Of a DNA stretch of 64,000 nt, positions 37,548-51,422 are shown in pieces. This stretch comes from Dermatophagoides farinae (Eukaryota; Arthropoda; Arachnida; Sarcoptiformes; Pyroglyphidae). Location: contig NC_134677.1 of assembly GCF_024713945.1 (NCBI RefSeq), positions 1,429,001 through 1,493,000 of the forward strand. The letters run 5' to 3'. The notes under the pieces were generated by a model, which made no database searches, was not told the origin of the DNA, and worked only from the letters and a program-made list of their open reading frames with translations. The translations under genes and the position numbers were made by a program. Within the stretch, counting starts at the first letter, position 1. The number at the start of each line of letters is the position of its first letter.

Positions 37548-40500
37548 TTTCGATGGTAATGAAAATTAAATTTGATTAATGAGACGGGCAAACCCACAGC
37601 AGCAAGTAAATTTCTTTCTTTTTTTTCTTCGTTTTGATTAGACAAACAACCGTACAAAAAAAATTGAGCTTTGAAAAAAAGTGGAAATTTTTTTCTATTT
37701 TTTTTTTGGCACTATAATTTCTTCTTGATGTTTCTCGATGGTCCAAGATTAGAATCGGTTTTCAACCTTTTTTTCGTTTTGTCATTATTATTTCATGATG
37801 ATGACAATGAAGTTTTTTGTTGTTTTTTTTGGCAAACCAGGACTGTCATTATTCAAATAATGATGATGATGATGATGATTAAGTTTTTTTTTGGTTAAAA
37901 TGTCATCATCAATTGTTCAGTTGACAAACAAATGAATGAATAACGGTGAATCAAAAAAATGTTAAAATGGATCATATGATGGTGAAGATGATGATAAAGT
38001 TGATAATGATTTAGGCGCACAGAACAATTAAATCATCATCATAGTCCTCATCGTTGTATTCTTAACTATGAAAAAAAATTGCTTCGTTCTTCACTGATGA
38101 TGATAATGATGATGGATCCGTTTTTGACTAAAAAAAACAACAACAACAACAAAAAAATAATGTCAATTAAAATGTCAAAAAAAAAAAAAAAAAATTTCGT
38201 TTGCAAATTTGTATATTTTGTTGTCATTTAAATTATTGTCATCATCAATAACTATAACTATAGTTATTACCATGCTTGACTTGACTTTTTTTACTTCTTC
38301 TTCTTTTGAAAATCAAAAATCAAATTCACCTTATAATTATCGATATTTTGTTGTTATTAACAATATTAATTAGCATAATATATATGTTATGTTATTATTA
38401 TTGTTTGGGGTGTATCTAGCACATCACATCAAAAATCATCACATGTGTTTTATTTAGTTATCAAACCAAATGGTAGGGCAGGAAACGGCAAATGATAACC
38501 AAAATCGAAATGGTAACAAATAAAAAATGATAAAAAACATTATCGAGGTAACCATAAATCGTCATATACACAAAGAAAGTCAAACAAACAAATTTACTGT
38601 GTGTGTGTTAAATACTAAAATTGATTGATTGAATCCAGAAAAAAAAAGAAAAGAAAACTAAGCCATATTTTTTTTGCTGCAAAAATAATTTAGAGCATAT
38701 ATCATATATATAGATAGATGATGATGATTGTTTTCATTTTGTCTTTTTTTTATCAAAGAGAGAGAGATATTATACATACTGAAATCCAAGCAACCAAAAA
38801 ATGATCAATTGATTATTATTAGGAATTTTTTTCTTCTTTTTTTTTACAGGAAAAATCTCAACCATGAAACAAACAAATCCTCGTTATTATCCACGTTGAT
38901 TGCTATACATTAGTTTTTCTATTCTTCAGTTTTGTTTTTATTTTGCAGAGGCACATTGGATGTAATTTTCTTCTTTTTTTTCTTGTTCGTTTGTTGTAGA
39001 AAAAAAAGCAAAGCAAAGCACAATTATTATTATTATTGGCTTCACTATGTGATTATTATATGGTGATTATCATTATGGAACGTTTTCATCCATTCATTGA
39101 ATTATTACAGCTATTAGTTTAAGATGATAATGATGAGCATTTTTCTTTGTTTTATCTTTACTTGAGATATATAAATACTAAATACAGGAAATACGGTTGA
39201 AAGCTTGAATGAAGCTTGAAAGAATCAAAAAAAAAAAAAAAAAAAAAATTTCGAAACAATAAGTTTAAAATTTTTAGTAGAAAAAATTGGGTTGCTGTTG
39301 TTCATGGATTTTTTTTTTTTGGTCAAATAAATCCAATTTCGATAATTTAGTCATTCAAACACACACACACACGAACAAAATTGATTAAAATTGATGAATC
39401 AATCGGTGAATAGGCATTATTTAAAAATTTACTTTGATATATTTGTTAGCATTTGCATATATATTCAAGTTGGTTAAAACTATCGATAGATTGATCAAAC
39501 GTTCGAATTGAATTGAATTGAATTGTTCATTGGTGAACAAACAATGTGTTTAAAATTGATTCTTGAATTTAATGATGAAGATGATGATGATGATGAGCAA
39601 ATGATGGTCAATTGATGACCAGTTTTCTTCAATAGTTGTTGCTATTGTTATTGTTTTGGCTTCGTTCTAGATCGATCATCATTATTATCATCAAAATTCA
39701 ATGTTTATCAATGTTTTAGATCGACCATCATAAACACACACACACACACATATATCTTTTTGTTTTGTTTTTGGTTTTGACTTTATCAGATTTCTTTTTT
39801 TTTTCTTCAATCGTCTTTGATATAATCATAGAACAATGGATGATGATGATGATGATGATGATGGCCACAACTACCACAATAATAATAAGGTTAAACTTTT
39901 TTTTATAGATAATCAAAGATCGATGATTATTATCAATTGAAATCAGAGGTTTGAAAAAAAATAACAATAAAAAATGTTTGATCAATTTTTTTCAATAATT
40001 TTTTTCTGGTTTTGTTTTGATGTTGTTGCTGTTGTTGTTGTTGATGATGATGATGATGTGCATTGCAGAATCAAAACAAAATAGTGGCAGCAGTATGGAA
40101 TTCAATTGGATACCACTTCCATTTTGGTAGACACTATGGGCTCCATTTTTTTCTCATAGTTTCTGGAACATTATTTGGCGCCCATAGAAACTAAGAATGT
40201 ATATATAGAGAAATCGTTTTTGGTAATCTGGCAACACTTATTAAGCTGTCGAATGATTATTTGAATTTGAATTTATTTTTTGTTGAAAAACTTGAGATTT
40301 CTGGAATAAATTACCATTTGGTACAATCGGATTTAAAATCCAGAAAAAAATAACATTGATACACAGACACACACACACACACGGAGTGATCATCAATATT
40401 TTCTGTCTGTTCTAGATGGAATCCATTGCCTATTTTGGTCAAAAAAAAAAGAAAAGGTGCATGAATAAATAAAGAAAAAATGAGATAAGGACTTGAACAT

Positions 40501-42863
40501 ACAGCATTTAACTTACTTGAAGATATACAGAATGGTGATAGCAAAATAATAAAAAATAAACTTGATAACCGGAGTACCGGGTATCAGTCAATGAGAGAAA
40601 GATAGAGAGAGAGAGAAAAAGAGTGAGGTAGGTATGTATGTATTCTCCACAACGATTCAATGGCAACGACATTGAACGCTTAACATATATCGGTATAACC
40701 CTTGAAAAATTCACCATCAACACTTGGTGTTCATCTTTTTAGTAAAAAAACGTTCATGCCAAATGATGATAAAAAAAGCCAGTTAGGAAAAGAGAAAATT
40801 TTTCTTCTTCTGTAAATGAAAAATAAAAAAAAAACCCGAACAATTATAAAGAGAAGAAAAACGGCAATGATCGTTTCAACAAAATACCCCTGCTGCTGAT
40901 GTTGCTGCTGTGGCCAAATCACCCTCTGGATGGATAATTTTCAGGTTTTTGCCTTTAAATGTTTAGTGGTCATCATCATCATCATGGTCGTCCAACTTAA
41001 AAGGGAGTGAAAAAAAGTTGACCAAATCAAAGAGCAGCAGTGGCAGTCATCAAACAATAACCGAAAAATAAGGAAAAAACATTAATGTCCGAATCGGTTC
41101 AATTTGTTTCACACCACGGGAAAAAAACTTACGTTCGATCGCTCGACGTGAATGATGTAAATGGCGCCATTTTTTTTTTAGTTCCCCAATCATAGACAAT
41201 CGAATGTATCAATTGAATTGATCCTCTTTTTTTTGGCTTTCGCATTAATTTTCTTTCAAAAGTAAATAATGGAAAAAAACTTTTTTCGAAACCAGACGAA
41301 GCACAGCATTCTTTCAATATATTCAAAGGTCAAATAGCCTCGTAGTCGTCGAGACAATATGAATTTTTCACCCACATAATATGAGAGATTATCATTACCA
41401 TAATAATAATAATAACCGTCATCATCACCCATTTTTTCGCTGGTGTTTATGATTGTCACTTGTGATTTTTTTGTTATAATTCTTTTAAAAAAAACTGATA
41501 ATTATAATGACATATATTACGTTGCGTCTGTATCAAAAAAAAATACACATTGTGAATAATTATATTTCGCGTATATATATGAATAGGTCATGAATTGTTC
41601 ATCATCATCATCATCATCATCACCATATGATTATTATTTATGCAACAAACAAACAAGTTTCAACGTTCATCATCTCGAAGATGTATTTAAATAATAACTA
41701 TAAAATGATGATGATGATGATGATGATGAAAACTTGTGAGGGATAAATAAAGGAATTTTTTTCTTTATAAAATTCGAATTGTCATTTTAACAAAAGGGGC
41801 TGTTCAAAGATGAAGATAACTTATTAGTTTGGTTGTATATGAAAAAAAAAACAATGCCAAATTTTAAAACAATTTTTATCATTCGTGAGGTGAAATCAAA
41901 TTCAAATTCAATAATAATAATAACAACAATAACAATCAAAATCATTATCGGATTCCATAAATCTTGAATGTTGTTGTTGTTGTCATCGTTGTTGTTGTTG
42001 TTGTTTTTGTTGTTGTCACACTTGAGAAATTTATCATTGTATTATTTCATTTATATTTTTTTATGATGATGATGATGATGAAACCAGACGACCGAATTTT
42101 TTCATTCTATAATGCAAAATAATCTCATGTGAATAGAAATGTTATTTTTGGGTGCCTAAAATGAACCAAAAAAAATATATAATAGAAAACAATGATGACG
42201 GTATTACCCATTCTTTTTTGATTTGATTTTATTTATTTCTAAAGATAAAATTCTTTTCTATTTTTCTCTCACACCAGATCATGATGATGATGATGATGAT
42301 GATGGACATGGCAACACATCGCACACACTTGTGAATAATTTTCATGATACATTCATCATCATCATCGTTAAATGATTTACAATGATGATGATGGCAATGG
42401 CAATGGCAATGAAATATTCATCATCATCAACATCATCGTGTGACATATATTTCATGAAATTCGAAACTTGGAAATTGTCGACAACAACAGCAATATAATA
42501 ATAATAAGATTAAGACAAGAAAAAAAATAATTCGATAAGAATACGCGGAAAACAATTGTATGGGAAAATTTATTTAAAAAACATTGAACGGTAAACTTTT
42601 AACGATTCTTGTTTTGGTTATTTTTTTTTTGTTTGAGTGAAAAAATTAAATTTTTTTTTGTTCGTTTTATTTCTCTAGTCGCCTTTTTTTCCTATTCCTG
42701 TCCACATATATACAAAAAAACTTGCTGTTCAACCTTGTGTGTGTGTGCTCATCGTTTCGTTTCGTTTCCCAGCAATCAACAATCATCGGGAAAATACAAA
42801 AGATAATTTTAACAAAAAAATTTTCAATTTGAAAAAGAAAACAAAAACAAAAAAAAAATTATT
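37548..42863. other. intergenic region between divergent GALNT and Lys-rich genes
   Basis: This is 5.3 kb with no convincing full gene. It contains (GAT)n and (CA)n tracts, a perfect DRE-like TATCGATA at 39481-39488, the palindrome ATGGCGCCAT at 41161-41170, and a minus-strand GTAAGT donor at 41132 that would end a short possible first exon (MAPFTSFTSSDR). Minus-strand frames between 40311 and 40922 are probably chance. A long (CAA)/(GTT) tract lies near 41969-42020. Confidence 0.5.
39481..39488. promoter_or_regulatory. DRE-like TATCGATA site
   Basis: A perfect 8-bp TATCGATA palindrome, the core of the arthropod DNA replication-related element. It lies about 1.9 kb upstream of the GALNT start and could be accidental in AT-rich DNA. 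Confidence 0.25.
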
Positions 42864-44905
42864 ATGAATAATAAGAATTCAACAAAAAACAAAATGGCTA
42901 GAAATACAAAAAATGTTGCCGATAAAAGTTTGAAGAAAAAAACACAACCAACAGCAACAACTACTGTAGCGGCAGCAACAAAACCGGATATGAGTAAAAA
43001 ACAAAGCACAAAAAACTCGAAACAAGATAATGATAAATATAAAACAATTAAACAACAACAACAGCAGCAACAGCAACAGCATCAACAAAATTTTTCGACA
43101 AAAAAATCCAAAGATAGTGCTTCTATCAAGAATCGAAAAGATAAAAGTTATAAGAAATCAAAAACAGAAAGTATAAAAAAGAAAAAACCGGATAAACCAA
43201 AACCTAAAATGGTATCAACAAAACAACAGGATACTGTGGAAAAATCATCAGGATCAGCTAAACCTATTGAAACAACAACGGTTAAACAAAAATCTGAAGG
43301 AAAACCAGCACCACCACCAACACCACCACAAGAAATTACAAATAAAAGTGGTAAAAGTAGTAAAAAAGATAAATCAACAAAAGTACCGAAAGATCAATCG
43401 GCACAAACTAAACAACAACAGCAGCAACAGCAACAACCGCCGAAATCATCTGAAGAATCATCCGGTATTGAACAACCATCTTCTGATTATGATGATGCAA
43501 AAGAAATGTCAACATCAACAGCAACGCCACCAACACCTCCGAAAACGACAGAAGAAACAATCGCAACAGCGACAACAACAACAACAAAACAAGAATCCAC
43601 ACCACCAACACCGCCGACACCACCACCACCACCACCCACACCGGTTACGGAAAAAGTTGAAGAAAAATCAAAAAAATCTGATAAGAAAAAGAAACAGGAC
43701 GAAGAAAATGATGATGATGAAGCGAGTAAAAATGATGATGAAAAACATGGCAATGAATCTGAACAAGAAAATGAATCACAAACAACACAAGCTAATGAAT
43801 CCAATGGTAATGATAATGACGATGATGATGATGATGATGCATCATCATCAACAGAAGATGTTGGTTCAGATCAATCACAAAATGATTCTGATGATGATAA
43901 TGATGTTTCTACAAGTAAAAAGAAAGAAAAAAGCAACAATACAACAACAACAACAACAATAAAAGTGAAAACAGCCGAATCTGAACAATTGGAATCAACT
44001 AAACCAACTATTAATCAACAATTGAAACCGAAAAAAGGCTGTAGCCCTACCATTGGTACTAGTGAAAGGATTACAAAAGTTGAATTTGAATCATTAAATG
44101 ATGAGGTGAAAAAAAAACAAACAAACAAACACACGTTTTTTCTCATTCTAATTATCATTTTTTTTTGTTTTCGTTTTTAATTATTTCAATAGATAAATGA
44201 ACTAAATTCTGGTGTAAATACATTAAAACATTCATATGGTAGTATAATTAAATCGTTGATTGCAATGCAAAATAAACGATTATTGAAGAAAAAAATTGCC
44301 AAACAACAACAACAACAACAACATCATCATCAACAAATGACAACAACATTAGGTGATGTGAAAAAGATTAATTTTTTGACAACATTATCAACAATGGATC
44401 CAAAACAAAAAGAAGAGATGTCAGAATCATCATCATCAAATAATGATAAATTTAATATTGAAAATTTTCTTAATCCAATTACACGTGAGAATACATTCCA
44501 GATGTTATTTAATGAGGTTTGTTTGTTTGTTTATTTTCATGAATGAATTAATGAAGATTTCACATTAAATTAATTATCATATAAATAACTAATTTGTATT
44601 TTTTTTTCTGTAGGTTGAAGATTTGAATAAACGTACTGAACATTTACGTACAAATTTCTATGATCGTCGTGGAAATTTTCTTCGTGCTAAATATGATCAA
44701 TCTGATTATCATTTGGATAGAAAAAAATTTAATCATTTAAAATTATGGGTAAGTTGTGTGTTGGAGTTGATTATATTATATTCTAATATGTTTCTCATTT
44801 CTCAATCCGAAAAAAAAAATTTAGACTAAAAATCTATTGTCAATTGTCAATGAATTAGCTCGTAATTATAATGATGATTTACTCAACATGTTTCGTTTGG
44901 TTTAA
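42864..44905 (+). CDS. unrecognised Lys/Pro/Gln-rich protein with conserved-looking C-terminus
   Basis: Exons are 42864-44105, 44193-44516, 44614-44748 and 44825-44905. All junctions are phase 0, with donors GTGAAA, GTTTGT and GTAAGT, giving 593 residues. The first 400 residues are low-complexity: Lys/Ser/Thr-rich blocks, Gln runs (near 62-70 and 185-192), a Pro-rich TPPTPPTPPPPPPTP stretch (about 245-260) and acidic Asp/Glu runs. From about residue 400 the composition changes to ordinary, with a likely coiled coil (INELNSGVNTLKHSYGSI) and helical segments FNIENFLNPITRENTFQMLF, VEDLNKRTEHLRTNF and KNLLSIVNELARNYNDDLL. The intron-rich, less repetitive C-terminus suggests that this part carries the function. 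The many Lys clusters would suit a nuclear or chromatin protein. I recognise no family. Confidence 0.75.
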
Positions 44906-47644
44906 ATGTGGTGGTAGTGGTGCTGGTGGTGGTACTTTACTTTGCTGGTCCGAAATTCTTTTATTTTTTTTTAATGAATGACACACACACACACATATAT
45001 GGATCAGACGACTAAAGACATGGACGGAAGGAAATCAAAAATTCCTGAATGAATATATATACTACCCACCACCACCCCAATCACCAACAACAAAATATAT
45101 CAACAATCATCATTAATGTGTTGTGTGCTTGTATTATGTGTTATAATTCTGTTGTTGTTGTTATTTTTTTTTATTTTGATGATGAAAATAAAAAAAAGAA
45201 TTGAAAAAAATTTTTTTGAAATAGAGGTCAAATGCGCGCGTTGTTTATACAAAAAAAAACATTCATTCATTTCAATGATGATGATGATGATTGTTCCATT
45301 TGAGTAAATAATAATAAAAAAAAATGATCGTTTCCTAGTTTTTTTTCTCCCGTTGATTAAATTGTTGTTTTTCTTTGATAGTTCCAAACACACACACACA
45401 CACACACACACAACTACCCATTATCGACACAAATTCTTCGTTTTGACCCTTAATTAAAAATACTGGGCACATCTGAGAATTTTTTTTTGTTGCTTAACGA
45501 AAACAAAAGAATGGTGGCCATTATATGGTGGTCACACATTTAAGAATTGTTGGTTGCTTTTCTATTTAATGACCACACATATATATAACACACACACACA
45601 CACAATGCACAAATATCGAAACAAAAGCTAATTAAAAACACAAACACATCAGAAATAAAACTAAAAAAAAGCTGACCGACAAAATAAAAAAAAAAAAATA
45701 AAGAACAAAGAAATTAATTCAAGACACACAACCACCACCAACACAATAGTCAATAATAAAGTTGTTTAAATGATGATTATATTGACGGTAGATGATAGGT
45801 AGTGGGTAGATGGATGAACGGATTGATGGCAATGATAATTTGCCATTACGTGTATTGAAACTAAAGAAAAAAAAACGATGAAATCTTTTTTTCTTCTTTT
45901 TCTTACCATGATGACAATAAAAAACAAAATTGGAAATGAAATCTTTTTTTTCTGTTCATTTAATTTTTTCGCTTTGTTTTTCTAAATGGCAATTAAAGTG
46001 ATAAAAAAACGAAAGAAATAAAACGAAAGAAAATATTCGAATAAACACACAACATTTGTGGATCGACCAATCTGCACAGAAACAAACCAAACATTTCGAT
46101 TGCCATTCTCATGAGAATTTAAAGCATCATCATCATCATCATCAATGACCATCGAATGTAATGAAAAAAAAGATCAATGACAACGATCCATCCATAAATC
46201 AAATCATATCCTCAATTATTCTACAACTACAACAACCATAAGATATTATTATTATTATTGGCCCCCAAGAATAAGTGGACACTTCAAATTATTGGGAAAA
46301 AAGAACGAACAGGAAAAAAAAGTTTTTTTTCCCATTTTCAAGATTTTTAGTTATGGCCAAAAATGAAGAAAAAAAATGACTCTCCAATATCGATTCTGAT
46401 GAATTAGCATTTCTATTTTTTTTTTTTCGTTCCACTCGTTCTCCAGTTTGATTGGTCGACCAATGAAAAAAAAAATATAATTCAATTAGAATGATTGTGT
46501 CGTGGTCGATTCTTGCCAATCTTGAATGAATGAATGAAAAACCCGAAGAAAATGTCAATGAGAAAAGACTTGAAAAGTTTGTAGCTTTATTTTTATATTC
46601 TGTTTAGATTTGTGTGTGTGTGTATGTGTCGTTGTCTTACATTTCGGACAATAGCAAATAGATAGTGAAATGAATGAATGAATGAATGAATAAATTGAAA
46701 GCCTAGACTATATAATTTTAAGTAACGAAAAAAAAACAAAAAATAAAAAAAAAATAAATAAAATAACAAGCCAAAAATAACACTGGATAAAAGTTTTCAT
46801 CAATGAATCATTGACACATTTTTTTTCCTCGTAGAAAAAAAATAAGAAAAAGTTACAAGGTGACACACACAAACACACATACAAACATCGAGAAAGACAG
46901 AAAAAAAATAAATCAAATCAACAACAAATTCAATCAGGTCAAAAATATGTTCCGTAGAGATAGAATAGAGATTTTTGTGTTATTTGTTTTGTGTGTGTGT
47001 GTGTGTGTGTGTGTATGGTGAGTGCTATGGGCAATCACAAAATCAATGATAAGACAGATATACGACGAATAATAAATAAATATAATAAAGGTAAATCGTT
47101 GCTGAATACAGAATTCAGATTCAAAAAAAATAAAAAATTCAACGGAATCAGCAAAAAAAAAATCGATTGAATGAATCGAGAATTAAAGTGTGTTGAAATC
47201 AAATGAAAATAAAAAAAGTTTTAAAAGGAGGATTTTTTTTGTTTTAGTTTTTTTTCTATTTTGCTGATCAAAGTAGATATTTATGACGATGATTGTTTGT
47301 TTTGCTTGAAATGATGAATTGTTTTCTCAGAAGAAAAATTGTGAATATTTCAAATTCTTCGTGTCTTGTTGTTGCTGTTGCTGTTGTAACGAAATGTTTT
47401 TTTCTTGGAATTGAAAATGAAAATGAAAATGAAATGTTAAAGAAATAAAATTTGTTTGTTAAACATTAATAACATGGAAATATAAATGTTCTTTTTTTTC
47501 TCATTGCTTGTCTGTATGTCTGTGTGTGTGTGTGTGTTTGTGCGTGACAAATGCTTGACAGATTAACAAATTAAATTCTATTGACGGTAATCCAACAATG
47601 ATTGATGATTGATTTTGTTTTTGTTTATAAAAATCATCATATCA
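44906..47644. other. convergent intergenic region
   Basis: This lies between the stop codons of the Lys-rich gene (+) and CABLES (-), so it should hold both 3' UTRs. It contains (CA)n near 45388-45412, (GT)n at 46991-47014, an (ATGA)n stretch near 46671-46691 and AT-rich filler. No coding exon is supported. Confidence 0.6.
46991..47014. repeat. (GT)n microsatellite
   Basis: Twelve uninterrupted GT units between the convergent Lys-rich and CABLES genes. Confidence 0.95.
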
Positions 47645-50352
47645 TCAAGATTCATACATTAATCGTTGATAATGTGGTTGAATTTGCCATGTTGGTAATA
47701 GTAAACAAAATTCCAAAGCAACCAAAACACCAAATTCTGTATTCAGCAATTCTTTACGATTCAATCGAAAACCAGATTCAATTTTCTAAATTGCATATTA
47801 ATAAGAACAAAAAACAATTTTTGACATCAAAATGAATGATATTAAACACACAACAAAAAAAACTAACCTCGATCAAAAGTTTTAAATCGGCTCCTTTGAC
47901 ATCATTCAATTTGGCCGACAACACTAAACAAGCTCCGGCACATAATTTACGATTCTGTTTGGTGATCAGCAATTTTAGGATTAATTTCTCAAAATAAACA
48001 TATGCCTGTGCGATTGTTAGAAAATCTAATCCACACTATGAATTGATAACAAGAAAGAAAAAGTTATGAGAAAAAAAAATTCAAAAAAATAACATTTCGC
48101 CAAATACCTCATTTCGGGCAATTTTACACATCTCCTTTTTGATTGATCTTAATTTGCTCAATGTTAATTGTATATGCGGAAATCGTTCACGAAATTTATC
48201 ATTCAATTCTTTTTTCAGATCTTGTGGTTTCACATAATCAATGATTGAAGTCTAAAGAATAAAAATTATTATATCAACACAAATGAACATCCGGGAATGG
48301 AATAAAAAAAAACATACCACAAACGATGGAAATGCCAATAATGTGGAATGCTTTCCAGCAATCAATTCCGGATCATCCAACAAATTAGGATGATAGACTA
48401 ATTCTTTCAAACATTGTGGTGAAGCTGTTGCAAAATAAGGCCAATTTACGGTTGAATAATCAATTTTCAAAGGAAATTCCGGCGTATTTGGCAAGCTTGA
48501 TCCCTGATCATTATTATTATTATTGTGATTATTGATGCAATTATTTGAATTAATTGGACTTGTTCCCAATATCATTGGACTTGTCATTCCATTGGTCGTC
48601 AGTGTAGTCGTTGTACCAAATGAATCGTAATGATGATTGTTTCTTGATGATGTAGATGTTGATGATGCTGCTAAACAACGATTCATTACAATCGAATTGT
48701 TAAAAGCAATCGCTTCAGATATGTTATTCGGTTTGAATTTCTTATTATTCGGTCCGAGTAAAGGACTGAATGAAATTTCTTCTTCAATAGTATCTAAACC
48801 CAATTGTTCATCAATAACACCCATTAATAAATTACATGATTCACCATCAGTAATTGTTGATAATTGACGACTACCTGAAATATGTCTTGTACTACGTTTA
48901 CTACTTGAATTAAAACTATGATGTTCTTTTGTCGTAGATATTGAATCCGTTCGCGATGAATGATAATGATGAGAATTACGTTTATTATTAATCGGTATAG
49001 ATGAAAATACCGATACTGGTTGTCTTGTTTTCGTTGTAATAAATACATAATTTCTACCAGTAGAAAGATCGTGTGGATTTTTTTTATTCACACAACATGT
49101 CGCATCATGATATGGCCGATTACAAAGACGATGATGAGATGTTGAACTAATGGATTTATGTGAACCAAATGATGTTGTACGTATACGATTTAGGTTACCA
49201 GTAAATTTCATTCCTATATGTTGAGGAAAAACATTTTTATGAGAAAAAAAAAATTTTTTTAAAAATTAATTCATTCAAACATTACCTAAATTTTCCATGC
49301 TACCATAATTAATTTTACAATGTTTGCCGCCACCATTTGTGTTATTCATTTCATTATTCTCATTCTCTGATGAATCATTTAAACTACTTTTTGTGCTTCC
49401 CGTACTAGCTGTACTCAATTCTGTTGTTTTAATTAAACGACGTTGATTGTGTTGATGTGATGCTGATGATGTTTCTTCAATCGAACGAGATAACATTGTT
49501 GAACAATGAATTCGATTGTTGTTGGTTGTCGCCACTGTTGTTATACATCGTGTACAACCAAAACAGATTTGTTCGTTGCCACCATTTTTATTCGATGATG
49601 ATGATAATGATGAACATGGTAATACTATATCAGCTGAATGTGGTTCAACATGATTATGGTTAGATAATTGATTATTAATATTAACATTAACATTATTATT
49701 ATTATTATTGTTAACATTAATTCCAGGTGATGAATTATCCGATGAAAATGAAGATGCAACGGAATTTATTGAATACGAATACTTTTGATTACCAAAATTG
49801 CGTATAGAATCGGTTTCATCAATACTTAATGAACGATTATTATTTTTATACAAATTATGATGTTGATGTTGATGTTGATGATGATCATTATCAACATTCA
49901 TTATTTGTGTGGCCGTTGAATCAATTGATGATGATACATTCCAGTTGATATTTTCTTTTTCCGATACATCGATTGTATTGGATTTGGATGCAAATATTCT
50001 GTCACCACCGCCATCACTAAAGACTTTATTATTGTCATCATTACCTAGGTATGATTTTGAAGAAAAAAAATTATTTTTATTAAAAAAACTGAAATAAATT
50101 AAAATTTTTGATATTGATATTACAAAAATTACTGGATTGTTGATGTTGGTGTTGTTGTAATTGTCCATTTGTTTCATTTGCTGATGAATATTCATCATGA
50201 TGATTATGATGATGATGATGATGATGCAGATTCAAATTGAATATAACACCAAGATTAGTATCACGATGTGAACCATCCAATGAAATATTCGATAAAAATG
50301 TTATTGCGGCAAGACGTCGTCTCGATTGTTGACGTTTAATAGCAGCCGCCAT
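47645..50352 (-). CDS. CABLES1: CABLES (CDK5 and ABL1 enzyme substrate) family protein, six exons
   Basis: Exons are 50352-50133, 50044-49286, 49213-48318, 48251-48108, 48035-47868 and 47785-47645, joining in frame to 775 residues. Near the N-terminus [17 protein letters not shown] (residues 11-27) matches the conserved CABLES motif. The middle is Ser/Asn/His-rich with islands such as [19 protein letters not shown] and [15 protein letters not shown]. The C-terminal 150 residues (626-775) are the cyclin-box-like domain: [57 protein letters not shown] and a final HYQRLM. In vertebrates CABLES1/2 link CDK5/CDK2 to tyrosine kinases and influence cell-cycle control and p53-family signalling. Whether this is CABLES1 or CABLES2 cannot be decided. 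A 5' UTR intron (50766-50359) with donor GTAAGT and acceptor ACAG is likely, placing AATCAA directly before the ATG. The start itself lies in AAATGGCGGC, a YY1-type sequence. Confidence 0.93.
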
Positions 50353-51170
50353 TTGATTCTGTTTTTCGTTGTTTTTTTTATATTTGTTGTTTGTTGATAG
50401 TTTTATATATTCGAATTTAATATGAATTCACAATCAAATTTTATGGAAAATAAATTATTTTTTTTTCTTTATTTTCAATGGTAAATTCTTTATTTTTATT
50501 TTGTTTTTGAGAAAAAAAAATTTTGAGAAACCAATCTGAGATGACTCAATATCAGTTATTATAATTATGATGATGATTATGATGACGACGATGGTAAAGA
50601 AAAACCAGGCCAAGATCAGAAGATTAAAACCTATTAGTAATCGATAGAAAATACACAACAAAAAAAAACAACAACAACAGAAAAAAAGTACAAGATAAAT
50701 TTCGATGATGAAATACTATAAAAAAGCAAATGTAAATACCATACACACACACACACACACACTTACTCTGGACGTGTGAAATATCTTGAAACCAGATATT
50801 CAAAACACCAAATGATAATATTATAACGACGTTATATGGTCAAAGTGATTGATAAATAATCAAATTTTTTTTCCTTTGATGACGATTAAATGCAGAAAAA
50901 AAACGAATAATGATGATGATGATAAATATTTGATTTCAAAATCAATTTAGCCGCCAAGATTGCAAAAAAATATAAAAATTATTCTATAAAACACAAACAA
51001 ACAACAACAACAAAAAAAAACAAAGAAAACGGAAGAGCACTTTTTTTTATACTTGCTTCGTGTGTGACACACACACAGACAACACAACACTGTTATTACA
51101 AAAAAAAAATAAACATCACACTTTTGTAGTTTTGTTGTTGTTGTTGTTATTATTGTTGTTGTTGTTGCTG
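50353..51170. other. probable 5' leader and intron of CABLES
   Basis: On the minus strand a donor at 50766 (CCAGA|GTAAGT) pairs with an acceptor at 50359 (AAAACAG|AATCAA) six bases before the CABLES ATG. The remainder is (CA)n at 50742-50762, poly-A and (GTT)n near 51129-51167. Confidence 0.5.
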
Positions 51171-51422
51171 TTATAATAAAGGTTTATGTTTAGTCACTAA
51201 TAACAGAATAAGCATCAAATTTATACACCCATGATAAAGAAATGTTAATGTTTTTGCGCCATATTTTGATATTGGATCAACAATTTGTGATGAACAAAAT
51301 TTTTGATTATTAATCATAATGATGATTCCATGATGATGATGATTATTATAACTTTTAAATTTATCATCAATATATTGTTGTTGTTGTCGATATTGAAATT
51401 TCAATGAAGATGATGAAACCAT
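51171..51422 (-). CDS. small ORF with hydrophobic C-terminus, spliced leader
   Basis: This is an 83-residue frame from an ATG at 51422, which has A at -3 and G at +4. The first half is Ser/Gln/Asn/His-rich. The second half (SQIVDPISKYGAKTLTFLY and on) is ordinary in composition and ends in a hydrophobic LMLILLLV followed by KHKPLL, as in a tail-anchored or short membrane protein. Upstream on the same strand, a 59-bp intron (51698-51640, GAG|GTATGT ... TTTCAG) has the typical size and signals of introns in this window, so the locus is probably transcribed. It may be its own gene. It may instead be an upstream ORF in the CABLES leader, because a donor at 50766 and an acceptor at 50359 lie just downstream. 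No family was recognised. Confidence 0.4.
   Translation of the reverse strand: MVSSSSLKFQYRQQQQYIDDKFKSYNNHHHHGIIIMINNQKFCSSQIVDPISKYGAKTLTFLYHGCINLMLILLLVTKHKPLL

Noticed and set aside
40311-40922. Consecutive minus-strand frames with hydrophobic content and a GTAAGT donor near 40512
   Set aside because: Frames come largely from T-rich and CT-rich tracts; no acceptor, start context or homology supports an exon.
43267-43962. 231-codon Asn/His/Gln/Met-rich frame within the Lys-rich gene
   Set aside because: Shifted-frame translation of the repeat-rich real exon; the listed frame alone continues through three clean splice junctions.
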